Notes: generated by a model not told the origin, from the sequence alone. A stretch of DNA of 64,000 bases from Caulobacter sp. Root343 (GCF_001425745.1 NZ_LMDF01000011.1:154386-218385); one strand, 5' to 3'. Numbered from the stretch's first letter, positions 52,298-61,421 are shown. Numbers and translations: made by a program.

Positions 52298-54091
52298 TCA
52301 GACCACCCCGGCGCTGATCGCGTTGAGCCGGGCGTAGACCCCGCCCCTGGCCGTCAGTTCGGCGTGGCGGCCTTCCTCGACGACGCGGCCCTTCTGGAAG
52401 ACCAGGATCCGGTCGGCGCCGCGCACGGTCGACAGGCGGTGGGCGATGACGATCGTGGTCCGGCCCTCCATCAGCGCCTCGGCGGCGGCCTGGACCAGGC
52501 CCTCGGTCTCGACGTCCAGCGACGAGGTCGCCTCGTCCAGCACCAGGATCGGCGCGTCGGCCAGGAAGGCGCGGGCGATGGCCACCCGCTGGCGCTCGCC
52601 GCCCGACAGCTTGACGCCCCGCTCGCCGACCAGGGTGTCGTAGCCCTTGGGCAGGCGCAGGATGAAGTCGTGGGCCCGGGCCCTGGTCGCGGCCGCCTCG
52701 ACCTCCTCGCGGGTGGCGTCCGGCTTGGCGTAGGCGATGTTCTCGAACAGCGAGCGGTGGAACAGGGCCGGATCCTGCGGCACCACCGCGATGGCGCGGC
52801 GCAAGCTGGTCTGGGTCACCTTCGAGACATCCTGACCGTCGATGATGATCTCCCCGTCCTGCAGGTCGTGCAGGCGCTGGACCAGCTTGACGAAGGTCGA
52901 CTTGCCCGAGCCCGTCGGCCCGACCAGCGCCACCCGCTCGCCGGGCGCGATCTTCAGGCTGAAGCGGTCGTACAGCGGCGCGCCGGCCGCCTTGTAGCGG
53001 AAGGTCACGTCGCGGAATTCGATGGCCCCGGCCCCGGGCTGGAAGTCGGGCGCGCCGGGGGCGTCGGCGATCTGCGGCTCGAGCCGTGTCCAGGCGGCGA
53101 CGTCCTCGGTGTCGTCGATGCCCTTCTGCAGCATGCGGATGTTCTCGCCCAGGTTCCGCAGATAGCCGCTCATCAGCATGAAGGCGGTGATGGCGAAGGC
53201 GACGTCGCCGGGCGTGGCCGTGCCCTGGGCCCAGCCCCAGACCATCGAGCCGGTCAGGCCCGCCTGCAGCACCACCAGCAGCAGGTTCTGGCCCAGCCAG
53301 ACGTCGGTGAAGCGGGTCCAGGTGACCATGACAGCGTCGCGCCAGGCGGCGGTGACCTCGGCCAGCCGCGCTGCCTCGCGCTGCTCGGCCCCGAAGCTCT
53401 TGACGGTGGGGTTCGAGGTCACCGCGTCGGCCAGGGCGCCGCCGATCTGGGAGTCCAGGGCGTTGGAGCGCAGGTTGCTGGGCCGGACATAGCGCTCGGT
53501 GATCCACAGGTTGACCGACAGATAGGCGATCACCACGGCCAGCGACACGCTGCCGGCCAGGGGCTGGCGCAGCAGCATGGCGATCGACAGGCCCAACAGC
53601 ACGATGATCCCCGGCCCCAGCCAGATGGTCACCGCGTCGGTGACGCTGTCATAGCCCCACATGGCCCGGGTCAGCTTGCGCACGGTCGCGCCGGCGAAGC
53701 TGTCGGCGTGCCAGTCGGACGAGAAGGCCTGGACCTTGGCGAAGCCCTCGTTGGTCATCTCCTCCATGTTCCGGGCCGCCAGCGGGATCCAGAACCGGTG
53801 GGCGATGTTGCGCACCACCGCGAAGGCGAAATAGACGCCGATGAACATCGCCAGGGCCGACCAGGCGCCGGCGTCGCCGCGCGGCTTGCTGGTGACGGTG
53901 TCGACCAGGTGGCCAGAGGCGTAGGGCAAGGCCAGGTCGAAGGCGATCGCCACCAGGGTCAGGCCGACCCCGAAGCCGAACAGCACCGGCCGCCGCTTCC
54001 AGAAGCGGGCCACGAAGCCCAGCACCTGGCGGTTGGACAGCGCGCGCTTGCGGGCGCCGATCTCGTCTTCGTCCTCGAAAGCGTCGGTCAT
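52298..54091 (-). CDS. ABC exporter, fused membrane and ATPase domains
   Basis: 597 residues from the ATG at 54091. A six-helix ABC transporter domain (about 30-310) precedes a nucleotide-binding domain: Walker A GPTGSGKST, signature LSGGERQRVAIARAFLADAP, Walker B ILVLDEATSSLD and the switch His in IVIAHRLSTV. The MsbA/LmrA half-transporter layout acts as a homodimer exporting lipids or drugs. It is third in the minus-strand run with YbaN and an 80-residue protein. Confidence 0.93.
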   Translation of the reverse strand: MTDAFEDEDEIGARKRALSNRQVLGFVARFWKRRPVLFGFGVGLTLVAIAFDLALPYASGHLVDTVTSKPRGDAGAWSALAMFIGVYFAFAVVRNIAHRFWIPLAARNMEEMTNEGFAKVQAFSSDWHADSFAGATVRKLTRAMWGYDSVTDAVTIWLGPGIIVLLGLSIAMLLRQPLAGSVSLAVVIAYLSVNLWITERYVRPSNLRSNALDSQIGGALADAVTSNPTVKSFGAEQREAARLAEVTAAWRDAVMVTWTRFTDVWLGQNLLLVVLQAGLTGSMVWGWAQGTATPGDVAFAITAFMLMSGYLRNLGENIRMLQKGIDDTEDVAAWTRLEPQIADAPGAPDFQPGAGAIEFRDVTFRYKAAGAPLYDRFSLKIAPGERVALVGPTGSGKSTFVKLVQRLHDLQDGEIIIDGQDVSKVTQTSLRRAIAVVPQDPALFHRSLFENIAYAKPDATREEVEAAATRARAHDFILRLPKGYDTLVGERGVKLSGGERQRVAIARAFLADAPILVLDEATSSLDVETEGLVQAAAEALMEGRTTIVIAHRLSTVRGADRILVFQKGRVVEEGRHAELTARGGVYARLNAISAGVV

Positions 54092-54108
54092 GGCGGGGAG
54101 ATAGTGCT

Positions 54109-54405
54109 TTAGCGGTTCGCCGTCATCCCGCGCCGCTTGCGCCGCCCGCCGCCGAACGGCCGCCAGCGCAGGAAGCCTCGGATCGCCGGACCGACGACCG
54201 GCACGCGCAGCATCGGGCGCACGGCGTGGGGCCGTGTCTTCAGGAAGCACAGGACCGCGCCGATCCAGAACACCGTGGTCGGCAGGCCGGGCGTGACGAT
54301 GCCGACCGCGCCGGTGGCCAGCAAGGCGCCGCCCAGACCGTCCAGGGCCCAGCGCTCGGCGCGGGTCAGGGGGCGACGCGGCTTGCGACGGGGCTCGAGG
54401 CTCAT
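54109..54405 (-). CDS. YbaN-family membrane protein (DUF454)
   Basis: 98 residues. The DUF454 hallmark GLGGALLATGAVGIVTPGLPTTVFWIGAVLCFLKTRP lies at about 23-60, with two helices, then a basic tail (RKRRGMTANR). Function unknown; found widely next to transporter or haem genes. The ATG is 38 bp after the upstream small gene, and the stop is 17 bp before the ABC exporter start. Confidence 0.88.
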   Translation of the reverse strand: MSLEPRRKPRRPLTRAERWALDGLGGALLATGAVGIVTPGLPTTVFWIGAVLCFLKTRPHAVRPMLRVPVVGPAIRGFLRWRPFGGGRRKRRGMTANR

Positions 54406-54443
54406 GGGCGAACGCTACCGCGCCGTCGCGGCGGCCGGAAGCC

Positions 54444-54686
54444 TCAGAACGCCTCCGCCACGCCGCCGACGCGGCGGGCGGGACGGCGGTTCAGGCTGCG
54501 CCGGACCTTCGGGCCGAACTTGGTCGCCGCGGTCAGGCGCGCGACCATGCCGTGGTCGCCGGCGCGGGCGAACAGCCTGGCCGAGGCGGTCCAGAAGGCG
54601 GTGGTCACCGGATGCGGCAGGACGATCCCGGCCCCGACCCCGGCCAGCAGCAGGCTCCAGCCGGACAGGCGAATGGCGGTGGTCAT
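54444..54686 (-). CDS. Small membrane protein (80 aa)
   Basis: 80 residues: MTTAIRLSGWSLLLAGVGAG and then a second weak hydrophobic segment near HPVTTAFWTASARLFARAG, followed by a basic tail (RSLNRRPARRVGG). No family known to me. It leads the YbaN - ABC exporter run and so is probably the first gene of that transcript. A short GAGCCCGCC precedes the ATG, so translation initiation may be weak. Confidence 0.55.
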   Translation of the reverse strand: MTTAIRLSGWSLLLAGVGAGIVLPHPVTTAFWTASARLFARAGDHGMVARLTAATKFGPKVRRSLNRRPARRVGGVAEAF

Positions 54687-54848
54687 GGCGGGCTCCTGCG
54701 GCTGATCTCGTGAGGCGACCTTCGCTGTCCGCTCCCGATAAATCCAATTGATCGTTCCTCTCGGCGCGATTGGATTTTCCTATGGAGAGGCGAGCCCCGC
54801 GCGAACACGGCCTTTTCCACGCCCGCGATTGCGGGTTAAGCCTCGCCC

Positions 54849-55784
54849 ATGACGTCCACCACCATCCTGCCCGACGCCGTCGCCACCAACTGGGTCGATC
54901 GCCACGCGCCCGAACGCCTGCGGCCGTGGCTGAAGCTGGGACGGTTCGACCGGCCGGCGGGCATCTGGCTGTTGATGCTGCCCGGCTGGCAGGGCATCGC
55001 CCTGGCCGCCGCCGAGCAGGGCCGCTGGCCTAATCCGCTGCTGCTGCTGGCCGTGTTCGTCGGCGCGGCCCTGATGCGGGCGGCCGGCTGCGCCTTCAAC
55101 GACATCGTCGACCGCGACTTCGACGCCCAGGTCGCCCGAACTGCGATGCGCCCGATCCCCGCCGGGCAGATCACCGTCAAGCAAGCCTGGATGTTCCTGG
55201 TCGGCTGCAGTCTGATCAGCTTCCTGATCCTGCTGTGCCTGGGCTGGGTGGCGATCGGGCTGGGCGTGCTGTCGCTGGGCCTGGTCGCGGCCTATCCGTT
55301 CATGAAGCGGATCACCTGGTGGCCGCAGGCCTGGCTGGGCCTGACCTTCAACTGGGGCGCCCTGCTGGGCTACGCCGCCGCCGTCGGCCACCTGTCGTGG
55401 TCGGCCGCCCTGCTCTACGCCTCGGGGATCTTCTGGACCCTGGGCTACGACACGATCTACGCCATCCAGGACATCGAGGACGACGCCCTGGCCGGGATCA
55501 AGTCGTCGACCCGGCGGCTGGGCGATCGCGTCCAAATCGGCGTGGCCGGCTTCTACCTGGCCTCGTTCGTGTTCGTGATGCTGGCCGGCTGGGTCGGCAA
55601 CGTCGGGCCGCTGTTCCTGCCGCTGGCCGCCCTGTTCGCCCTGCACCTGTCGCGCCAGGCCGCCGCCGTCCGGATCGACGACGGCCCGGCGGCGCTGAAG
55701 CTGTTCAAGTCCAACGCCGTGGCCGGCCTGCTGGTCGTGGCGGGGCTGGTCGCGGGGCTGTGGAAGCCGGGCGTGCGGTTTTAG
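54849..55784 (+). CDS. ubiA: 4-hydroxybenzoate octaprenyltransferase
   Basis: 311 residues. Asp-rich motif 1 FNDIVDRDFDAQVARTAMRPIPAG (about 88-110) and motif 2 DTIYAIQDIEDDALAGIKSS (about 203-222) are intact among nine helices. It prenylates 4-hydroxybenzoate in ubiquinone synthesis. It stands opposite an LprI-like gene with adjoining ends. A GGTTAAG precedes the ATG, without a CtrA-type spacer. Confidence 0.95.
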   Translation: MTSTTILPDAVATNWVDRHAPERLRPWLKLGRFDRPAGIWLLMLPGWQGIALAAAEQGRWPNPLLLLAVFVGAALMRAAGCAFNDIVDRDFDAQVARTAMRPIPAGQITVKQAWMFLVGCSLISFLILLCLGWVAIGLGVLSLGLVAAYPFMKRITWWPQAWLGLTFNWGALLGYAAAVGHLSWSAALLYASGIFWTLGYDTIYAIQDIEDDALAGIKSSTRRLGDRVQIGVAGFYLASFVFVMLAGWVGNVGPLFLPLAALFALHLSRQAAAVRIDDGPAALKLFKSNAVAGLLVVAGLVAGLWKPGVRF

Positions 55785-56135
55785 CTAGAACGGCCCCTGC
55801 TGGTAGATGCGCTGCATGCTGTTCTCCAGCTCGCCCAGCCGCTGGTCGTAGGCGCGGTTCAGGCACGCCTTGCTGGAACCGCACGCGCGTCGATTGCGCA
55901 ACCATTCCTGCTGCCGGTCGATCAGCGCGCCGCGCCCGCCCATGGCCAGGGTGTGGCGGTTGATCCCGTACAGCACGTCCATCCGCACATCCTTGTCGTT
56001 CAGGGACCGCTCGGCGCAGATCGCCTTCTCGTCGGCCGTGCGGGCCTTGCGGCAATCGAAGCTAGCGGCGGTGGCGGGCGCTGCGCCAGCGGCGCAGACA
56101 GCGGTCAGAACGAGAGCGGGGATCAGGCGGCGCAT
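55785..56135 (-). CDS. Secreted LprI-like small protein (DUF1311 family)
   Basis: 116 residues from the ATG at 56135; one two codons earlier is also possible. Signal peptide MRRLIPALVLTAVCAAGAAP is cut near ATAASF. The mature part has four Cys (DCRKARTADEKAICAERSL, RACGSSKACLNRAYDQRL), the LprI pattern with two disulfides. LprI of mycobacteria inhibits lysozyme; members in proteobacteria are uncharacterised. It starts 1 bp after the end of ubiA in the opposite direction. Confidence 0.85.
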   Translation of the reverse strand: MRRLIPALVLTAVCAAGAAPATAASFDCRKARTADEKAICAERSLNDKDVRMDVLYGINRHTLAMGGRGALIDRQQEWLRNRRACGSSKACLNRAYDQRLGELENSMQRIYQQGPF

Positions 56136-56204
56136 CGGCAACTCCGGAGAATGTGACGTCGGGTCATCCTGTCAGCCCTAAGCTGAATGTGCGATGATCG
56201 TTCC

Positions 56205-57167
56205 ATGGCCGTCGCAGCGCGCGTCAAACCCCAGGACCTGTTCACGCCCGACGAATGGACGCGGATTTCCGCGCGCTCGTCCTGGCGCGGGATCGTCCTG
56301 GTCGCCCACGCCTGGGCGGTGATCATCGCCGCCGGCGCGCTGTTCGTCCTGTTCCCCAACCCGCTGACCTATGTCCTGGCCGTGATGCTGATCGGCGCGC
56401 GGCAGCTGGGCCTAGCCATCCTGATGCACGAGGCCGCACACGGCGGGCTGCACCCGAACCTGAAGGTCAACGACTGGCTGGGCGAGTGGCTGTGCGCCGC
56501 CCCGACCGGCGCCTCGCTGGCCAAGTACCGCCCCTATCACCTGACCCACCACAAGTTCGCCCAGCAAGCCGAAGATCCCGACCTGATCCTGTCCGCCCCG
56601 TTCCCGACGACCCGCGCCTCGCTGCGTCGCAAGATCGTCCGCGACCTGACCGGCCAGACCTTCTTCAAGCAGCGCTTCGGACCGCTGCTGGGCAAGATGA
56701 AGGGCTCGAATTCCATCGGGCAGCCCAAGGGCGCCATCTTCGCCGGCGAGGTCGCCCGGCAGAAGCCGTTCCTGCTGTGGAACCTCGGCATCCTGGTGGC
56801 GCTGTCGGCCATGGGTCTGTGGTGGGCGTGGCTGGCGCTGTGGATCGTGCCGATGGCCACCTGGTTCCCGCTGGTCACCCGCCTGCGCAACATCGCCGAG
56901 CACGCCCTGGTGGCCAAGGACGAGCCCGACCCGTTCCGCCACGCCCGCACCACCCGCGCCAACTGGCTCGAGCGCGCCCTGATCGCGCCCTACCACGTCA
57001 ACTTCCACGCCGAGCACCACCTGTTCATGCACACCCCGTGCTGGAACCTGCCGCTGGCTCACCGGCTGCTGGCGCAAAAGGGCCTGACGGGTGGGATGTT
57101 GACGGCGCCCGGCTATGTGGCGGTGCTGAAGGCGGCGTCCGCGCGGCCCGAGACCGTTCACGCCTGA
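56205..57167 (+). CDS. Fatty acid desaturase, membrane-bound di-iron
   Basis: 320 residues from the ATG at 56205 (one at 56187 is also in frame). All three His boxes are present: HEAAHGG (about 78), HLTHHKFAQQ (about 115) and HAEHHLFM (about 270), with four to five helices. Substrate and regiospecificity cannot be read; the family includes acyl desaturases and hydroxylases. Its C-terminus has the conserved GYVAVLKAASAR tail of the related Caulobacter-type enzymes. Confidence 0.9.
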   Translation: MAVAARVKPQDLFTPDEWTRISARSSWRGIVLVAHAWAVIIAAGALFVLFPNPLTYVLAVMLIGARQLGLAILMHEAAHGGLHPNLKVNDWLGEWLCAAPTGASLAKYRPYHLTHHKFAQQAEDPDLILSAPFPTTRASLRRKIVRDLTGQTFFKQRFGPLLGKMKGSNSIGQPKGAIFAGEVARQKPFLLWNLGILVALSAMGLWWAWLALWIVPMATWFPLVTRLRNIAEHALVAKDEPDPFRHARTTRANWLERALIAPYHVNFHAEHHLFMHTPCWNLPLAHRLLAQKGLTGGMLTAPGYVAVLKAASARPETVHA

Positions 57168-57199
57168 CGCGGCCGACCCGCCGTGCTCTAAGCGCCCGC

Positions 57200-57859
57200 A
57201 TGATCGTCCAGACCCTGGAAGGCCGTCGGGCCTTCATCCGCGACAACACCCGCCTGCAACCGCCGCCGCACACGCCGGAACTGTCGCTGCACCTGGCCGA
57301 CGAGATCACCCCGATCTGGACGCTGACCGAGGAGGCGCTGCAGGAGATCGGCCTCCCGCCGCCGTTCTGGGCCTTCGCCTGGGCGGGCGGCCAGGCTCTG
57401 GCGCGCTACATCCTCGACCACCCCGAGATCGTCGCCGGCAAGCGAGTGATCGACTTCGCCACCGGCTCGGGCCTGGTCGCCATCGCCGCCATGAAGGCCG
57501 GCGCGGCGAGCGTGCTGGCCGCCGACATCGACGTCTTCTGCGAGGCCGCGGTCGGGCTGAACGCCGAAGCCAACGGCGTCGTGGTCGGCTTCACCGAGGT
57601 CAATCTGCTGGACGCGCCGCCACCGCAGGCCGACGTGCTGCTGGCCGGCGACATCTGCTACGAGAAGCCCATGGCCGAGGCGGTGATGGATTGGCTGAGA
57701 CAAGGCCGCGCCAGCGGCTCTAGCGTGCTGATCGGCGATCCGGGTCGCACCTATTTCCGCAAGGACGACCTGCTGAAGCTGGCCGAATACCAGGTCGAGA
57801 CCACCCGCGAGCTCGAGGATTTCGCCGTCAAGCGCACCAGCGTCTGGACTCTGCCCTAG
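57200..57859 (+). CDS. Class I SAM-dependent methyltransferase (NNMT/ETFB-KMT-like)
   Basis: 219 residues from the ATG at 57200. Motif I VIDFATGSGLVAIAAMKAGA (about 82-101), VLAADIDVFCEAAVGLNAEA (motif II) and DVLLAGDICYE (motif IV). The FAWAGGQALARYILDHP lead is typical of the ETFB lysine methyltransferase-like group. In alphaproteobacteria the target may be the electron-transfer flavoprotein beta subunit or ribosomal protein L11; neither is certain. Possibly cotranscribed with the desaturase (32 bp gap). Confidence 0.88.
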   Translation: MIVQTLEGRRAFIRDNTRLQPPPHTPELSLHLADEITPIWTLTEEALQEIGLPPPFWAFAWAGGQALARYILDHPEIVAGKRVIDFATGSGLVAIAAMKAGAASVLAADIDVFCEAAVGLNAEANGVVVGFTEVNLLDAPPPQADVLLAGDICYEKPMAEAVMDWLRQGRASGSSVLIGDPGRTYFRKDDLLKLAEYQVETTRELEDFAVKRTSVWTLP

Positions 57860-57903
57860 CGCCAAACTAGAACATTTCAAGAACATAGTTTACGGAGACC
57901 GCC

Positions 57904-58257
57904 ATGCGCGAAGACGGCAAGATCGACTATATCGAATGGCCCGGCGGCGACCTGCCGGCCACCAAGAGCTTCTATTCCGCCGCCTTCGGCTGGAGCTTCG
58001 TCGACTACGGTCCCGACTATGCCGCCTTCGAGGGCCAGGGCGCCGACGGCGGCTTCACCAAGCCGCAGGAGGGCGCGACCGACCGGCCGCTGGTCATCCT
58101 CTACGCCCACGACCTGGAAGCCATGCTGGACAAGGTGACGAAGGCCGGCGGCGTGATCACCGCCCCGATCTTCAGCTTCCCGGGCGGCCGACGGTTCCAC
58201 TTCACCGACCCGTCCGGCAACGAGCTGGGCGTGTGGAGCGCGACGGGGGTCGAGTAG
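57904..58257 (+). CDS. VOC family (glyoxalase/dioxygenase-fold) protein
   Basis: 117 residues forming one VOC domain: IEWPGGDLPATKSFYSAAFG, DYAAFEGQGADGG, LVILYAHDLEAMLDKVTKAGG and HFTDPSGNELGVWSATG. The typical metal ligands are not obvious. Such proteins act in toxin resistance, isomerisation or dioxygenation. The ATG follows GGAGACCGCC. Confidence 0.92.
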   Translation: MREDGKIDYIEWPGGDLPATKSFYSAAFGWSFVDYGPDYAAFEGQGADGGFTKPQEGATDRPLVILYAHDLEAMLDKVTKAGGVITAPIFSFPGGRRFHFTDPSGNELGVWSATGVE

Positions 58258-58354
58258 CCTTCCTTCTCCCGAAGGGCGGAGGGGGGCCCCGTCAAACCGT
58301 CACATACCCTCGCTAATGTCCGCCTCCTGACGATCGAACCCGACGGGGCGGGAC

Positions 58355-58789
58355 ATGGGCGAGAAGAGCTGCGGCGATTGCGGCCTGTGCTGCAAGCTGA
58401 TGGGCGTGGAGGCGCTGGCCAAGCCGCCCCACGCCTGGTGCGGTCATTTCCGCAAGGGCGCGGGCTGCGCCATCTACGTTGACCGCCCCCGAGCCTGCGC
58501 CGACTTCGCCTGCTACTGGCTGAAGAGCGAGGGCCTGGGCGAGGACTGGCGGCCCGACCGGGCGCGGTTCGTCCTGCACCGCGAGGACCAGGGCCGCCGC
58601 ATGGTGGTCGAGGTCGATCCGGCCAGCCCCGACGCCTGGCGCAAGGCGCCCTATCACGCCACCCTGCGCGCCTGGGCCGCGCGCGGCGCCGTCGACGGCC
58701 TGACCCTGAACGTGCTGGTCGGCCAGCGCGCCTTCGAGGTCCGCGCCGACCGTGACATCGACCTCGGTTTGGTGCGGGGGGCCGCATGA
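58355..58789 (+). CDS. CxxCxxCC-type protein, copy 1
   Basis: 144 residues with the cysteine cluster CGDCGLCC at the N-terminus, then AWCGHFRKGAGCAIYVDRPR and ACADFACYW. Seven or more Cys suggest a metal or Fe-S site (PF03692-like, YkgJ/YcgN). Second copy follows with 4-nt overlap. The start ATGGGCGAGAAG is preceded by GGGGCGGGAC. Function unknown. Confidence 0.85.
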   Translation: MGEKSCGDCGLCCKLMGVEALAKPPHAWCGHFRKGAGCAIYVDRPRACADFACYWLKSEGLGEDWRPDRARFVLHREDQGRRMVVEVDPASPDAWRKAPYHATLRAWAARGAVDGLTLNVLVGQRAFEVRADRDIDLGLVRGAA

Positions 58790-59328
58790 TGAGCGAGACC
58801 GTGCTCGAACTCCCGCCCGCTCCTGCCCCCGGCAAGGCCTGCGGCTCCTGCGGCCTGTGCTGCAAGGTGCTGGCGATCGAGGCCTTGGACAAGGCCGACG
58901 GCGTCTGGTGCTCGCACTTCAAGAAGGGCGGCGGCTGCGGTTTCTACGAACACCGGCCGGCCGCCTGCCGGGGCTTCCACTGCCTGTGGCTGACGTCCGA
59001 GAAGCTCGGCGACGACTGGCGGCCCGACAAGGCCGGCTTCGTGATGTACTCGGACCGCGACGGCAAGCGGCTGAACTTGGTCGTCGACCCCGGCAAGCCA
59101 GCCGCCTGGCGCCGCGAGCCCTACTATTCATACATCAAGGCGATGTCGCGCCGGTCGTTCGACGGCTACGAGCTGGTGGTCTGCGTCGGCGACCGCCGCA
59201 TCGTGGTGTTCCCCAGCGAGGAGATCGACCTGGGCGCCCTGTCGCCCGACCGCAAGCTGGTCAGCGGCTATGTCGAACAGGACGGGGCGCTGACGCCGTT
59301 CGCCATGGTGCTGGCGGATGTAGAGTGA
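58786..59328 (+). CDS. CxxCxxCC-type protein, copy 2
   Basis: 180 residues, paralogue of the upstream gene. CGSCGLCC, WCSHFKKGGGCGFYEHRPA, CRGFHCLWL and GDDWRPDKAGFVMY align one to one, and this copy has an N-terminal and a C-terminal extension of about 20 residues each. The junction with copy 1 is an ATGA overlap (an adjacent ATG at 58789 is an alternative start), so the pair is translationally coupled. A family B repeat follows the stop. Confidence 0.85.
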   Translation: MMSETVLELPPAPAPGKACGSCGLCCKVLAIEALDKADGVWCSHFKKGGGCGFYEHRPAACRGFHCLWLTSEKLGDDWRPDKAGFVMYSDRDGKRLNLVVDPGKPAAWRREPYYSYIKAMSRRSFDGYELVVCVGDRRIVVFPSEEIDLGALSPDRKLVSGYVEQDGALTPFAMVLADVE

Positions 59329-59336
59329 TCTCCCTT

Positions 59337-59492
59337 CTCCCCTTGCGGGAGAAGGTGGCGGCGCAGCCGACGGATGAGGGGCCGATAGCCCTATCGGCTT
59401 GGCGCCCGGCGTCACCGCCTCAGCAGCGTCCCCGTCCATCAACCCCTCACCCGACCCGCTGCGCGGGCCACCCTCTCCCGCAAGGGGAGAGG
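59337..59492. repeat. Intergenic repeat, family B copy 1
   Basis: About 155 bp bounded by hairpins: CTTCTCCCCTTGCGGGAGAAG on the left and CTCTCCCGCAAGGGGAGAG on the right. An inverted copy occurs at 63613-63775. It lies between convergent genes. Both ends can form terminator-like stems. Confidence 0.8.
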
Positions 59493-59494
59493 GG

Positions 59495-60364
59495 TCAGAA
59501 GCGAGGATGAAAATCCCGCGGCGACCACCCGAAATCCCTGACCGCCTCCGCTGAATCGAACGTCAGGTCCTGGCCCATCCGCGTCCCCATGGCCGTGGTC
59601 GCGCCGGGATAGAACGGCTTGGCCAGGCGCATGATCAGGGCGAACAGCCAGGCCGGCATCGGCAGGCTGCGCGGCCGCTTGCCCAGGCCTTCGAAGATCC
59701 GATCGACCATCACGCGATAGGTCACCGTTTCGCCGCCCACCAGGTCGTAGGCCCGGTTCTTCGTGGCCGGCGCGTGAGCCGCGGCCAGGGCGCCGGCGGC
59801 GAGGTCGGCGGCGTGGACCGGCTGGCGCAGGCCCTCGCCTCGCCCCGACAGCGGCATGACGTGGAAGCGCTGCACCAGGCGGGCGATGCGGCTGACATTG
59901 CCGTCATGGCCCTCGTCATAGATCAGGGTCGGCCGCAGGAGGGTCCAGGCGACGCCGTGCTCGACGCACCAGGTCTCGACCGCCTTTTCCGCCCCCGCCA
60001 GCTCCAGCGCCACCGACCGCTCGCCAGCGTCCGGAGAGTCGGCCTTGGTGAAGCGGCTGGTCGAGGAAAAGGCGATCAGCCGGACCATGCCCCGGGCCTT
60101 CAGGGCCGGCAGGGCGGCGGGCAGCAGCCAGATCGGCGACAGCGAGAACACCGTGGCCACGGCCGGCAGGTGGTCGGCCAGATGCGGGTCCTTGAGGTCG
60201 CCGTCCAGCCAGCAGGCCTCGCCCGCCGGCGGCCGGCGGCTGATGGCGAACGGGTCGAGGTCCTCGGCCTTCAGCCGCTCCAGCAGGTGGCGGCCGATCA
60301 GGCTGGTGGCGCCCAGCACCAGGACGGGAGTCTTCAGGGTGTTGTCGGAGTCCATCCTGCTCAT
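59495..60364 (-). CDS. NAD(P)-binding epimerase-like protein
   Basis: 289 residues from the ATG at 60364; an ATG three codons later at 60355 is an alternative. Rossmann motif LVLGATSLIGRHLLERL (about 14-30), then FSSTSRFTKADSP where extended SDRs have the catalytic Ser/Thr region, and RPTLIYDEGHDGNVSRIARL. The YxxxK pair of extended SDRs is not clear, so activity as a dehydratase/epimerase is uncertain; it may be an atypical SDR binding NAD(P). It is divergent from the MmcQ/YjbR gene by 39 bp. Confidence 0.85.
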   Translation of the reverse strand: MSRMDSDNTLKTPVLVLGATSLIGRHLLERLKAEDLDPFAISRRPPAGEACWLDGDLKDPHLADHLPAVATVFSLSPIWLLPAALPALKARGMVRLIAFSSTSRFTKADSPDAGERSVALELAGAEKAVETWCVEHGVAWTLLRPTLIYDEGHDGNVSRIARLVQRFHVMPLSGRGEGLRQPVHAADLAAGALAAAHAPATKNRAYDLVGGETVTYRVMVDRIFEGLGKRPRSLPMPAWLFALIMRLAKPFYPGATTAMGTRMGQDLTFDSAEAVRDFGWSPRDFHPRF

Positions 60365-60403
60365 ATAGTCCCGCTGCGAAGCTCTTGCCCATGGCGCCCG
60401 CCG

Positions 60404-60760
60404 ATGACCTACGAAGACGTCCGCGCCTTCGCCTTTCGCCTGCCCGGCGTCGAGGACGGGACCGCCTATGGCCGCCCCTGCCTGAAGGCGCACGGCAAGT
60501 TCCTGACCCGCCTGTTCGAGGACGGCGAAAGCTTGGTCTGTCCCGGCGTGCCGTTCGACGAGCGCGAGATGCTGGTCGAGGCCGAGCCGGAGACCTTCCA
60601 CTTCACCGACCACTTCAAGAACTATCCCTATGTCCTGGTCCGCCTGCCCCGCGCCCATGCCGGCACGGTCGAGCGGCTCATTACCCGCCAGTGGCGGGCC
60701 ACGGCGCCGAAGAAGGTGCTGAGAGCCTGGGACGAGACCCATCCGACGGAGACCCCATGA
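60404..60760 (+). CDS. MmcQ/YjbR-family protein
   Basis: 118 residues from the ATG at 60404. The CyaY-like YjbR fold has AFAFRLPGVEDGTAYGRPCLKAHGKFLTRL, then TFHFTDHFKNYPYVLVRLP. Function unknown; many copies sit beside acetyltransferases or regulators. The stop overlaps the next ATG (ATGA). Confidence 0.9.
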   Translation: MTYEDVRAFAFRLPGVEDGTAYGRPCLKAHGKFLTRLFEDGESLVCPGVPFDEREMLVEAEPETFHFTDHFKNYPYVLVRLPRAHAGTVERLITRQWRATAPKKVLRAWDETHPTETP

Positions 60761-61401
60761 AAGCTTGGCGCATCCTGATCGCCGCCATCGCGTGCCTCGG
60801 CCCCGTCCTGCAGTACGGCCTGATGGTCTATGACGAGACGCTGGTCTCGGCGGCCGTGAAGTCGGTCGAGTTCTTCAGCTACTTCACCGTGCTGTCGAAC
60901 ATGCTGGCCGCCGCCGCCCTGACCGCGCCCCTGGTCGCGCCGGCCAGTCGTTTCGCGATCTGGGCCGAGCAGAGCGGCCCCCGCGCCGCGATCGCCACCT
61001 ATCTGACCATCACCGCGGTGGTCTACCACCTGCTGCTGGAAGGCCTGTGGAAGCTGGAAGGCCTGCGGGTGGTGTCCAACACCATCCTGCACACGATCAC
61101 GCCGATCGCCTTCCTGATCGACCTGGCCCTGCGCGGCGGCCAGGGCGAGGCGCGGTGGATCGCGGCGGCCAAGGCCATGGCCTTCCCGGCCCTGTTCGGC
61201 GCCTGGACCCTGGTGCACGGCGCGCTGTCGGGCTTCTATCCGTACCCGTTCATGAACGTCACCAAGCGCGGCTATCCGGCCGTGGTGCTGACCATGATCG
61301 AGATGAGTCTGGCCTTCGCGGCTGTCGCGTTGGTCTTCGTCGCCCTCTCGCGCGTTCGGGCCAAGGTGGCGCTGGTTCGCCCAGCGCCTATATCGGCCTG
61401 A
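60757..61401 (+). CDS. Pr6Pr-family membrane protein
   Basis: 214 residues, six hydrophobic segments, with the pattern VEFFSYFTVLSNMLAAAAL, LHTITPIAFLIDLAL, and SGFYPYPFMNVTKRGYPAV. This is the Pr6Pr (FAR-17a/AIG1-like) pattern. Function unknown. Its start overlaps the MmcQ/YjbR stop, suggesting translational coupling. Confidence 0.88.
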   Translation: MKAWRILIAAIACLGPVLQYGLMVYDETLVSAAVKSVEFFSYFTVLSNMLAAAALTAPLVAPASRFAIWAEQSGPRAAIATYLTITAVVYHLLLEGLWKLEGLRVVSNTILHTITPIAFLIDLALRGGQGEARWIAAAKAMAFPALFGAWTLVHGALSGFYPYPFMNVTKRGYPAVVLTMIEMSLAFAAVALVFVALSRVRAKVALVRPAPISA

Positions 61402-61421
61402 CCGCTTTCTCGGAGTCGCCC

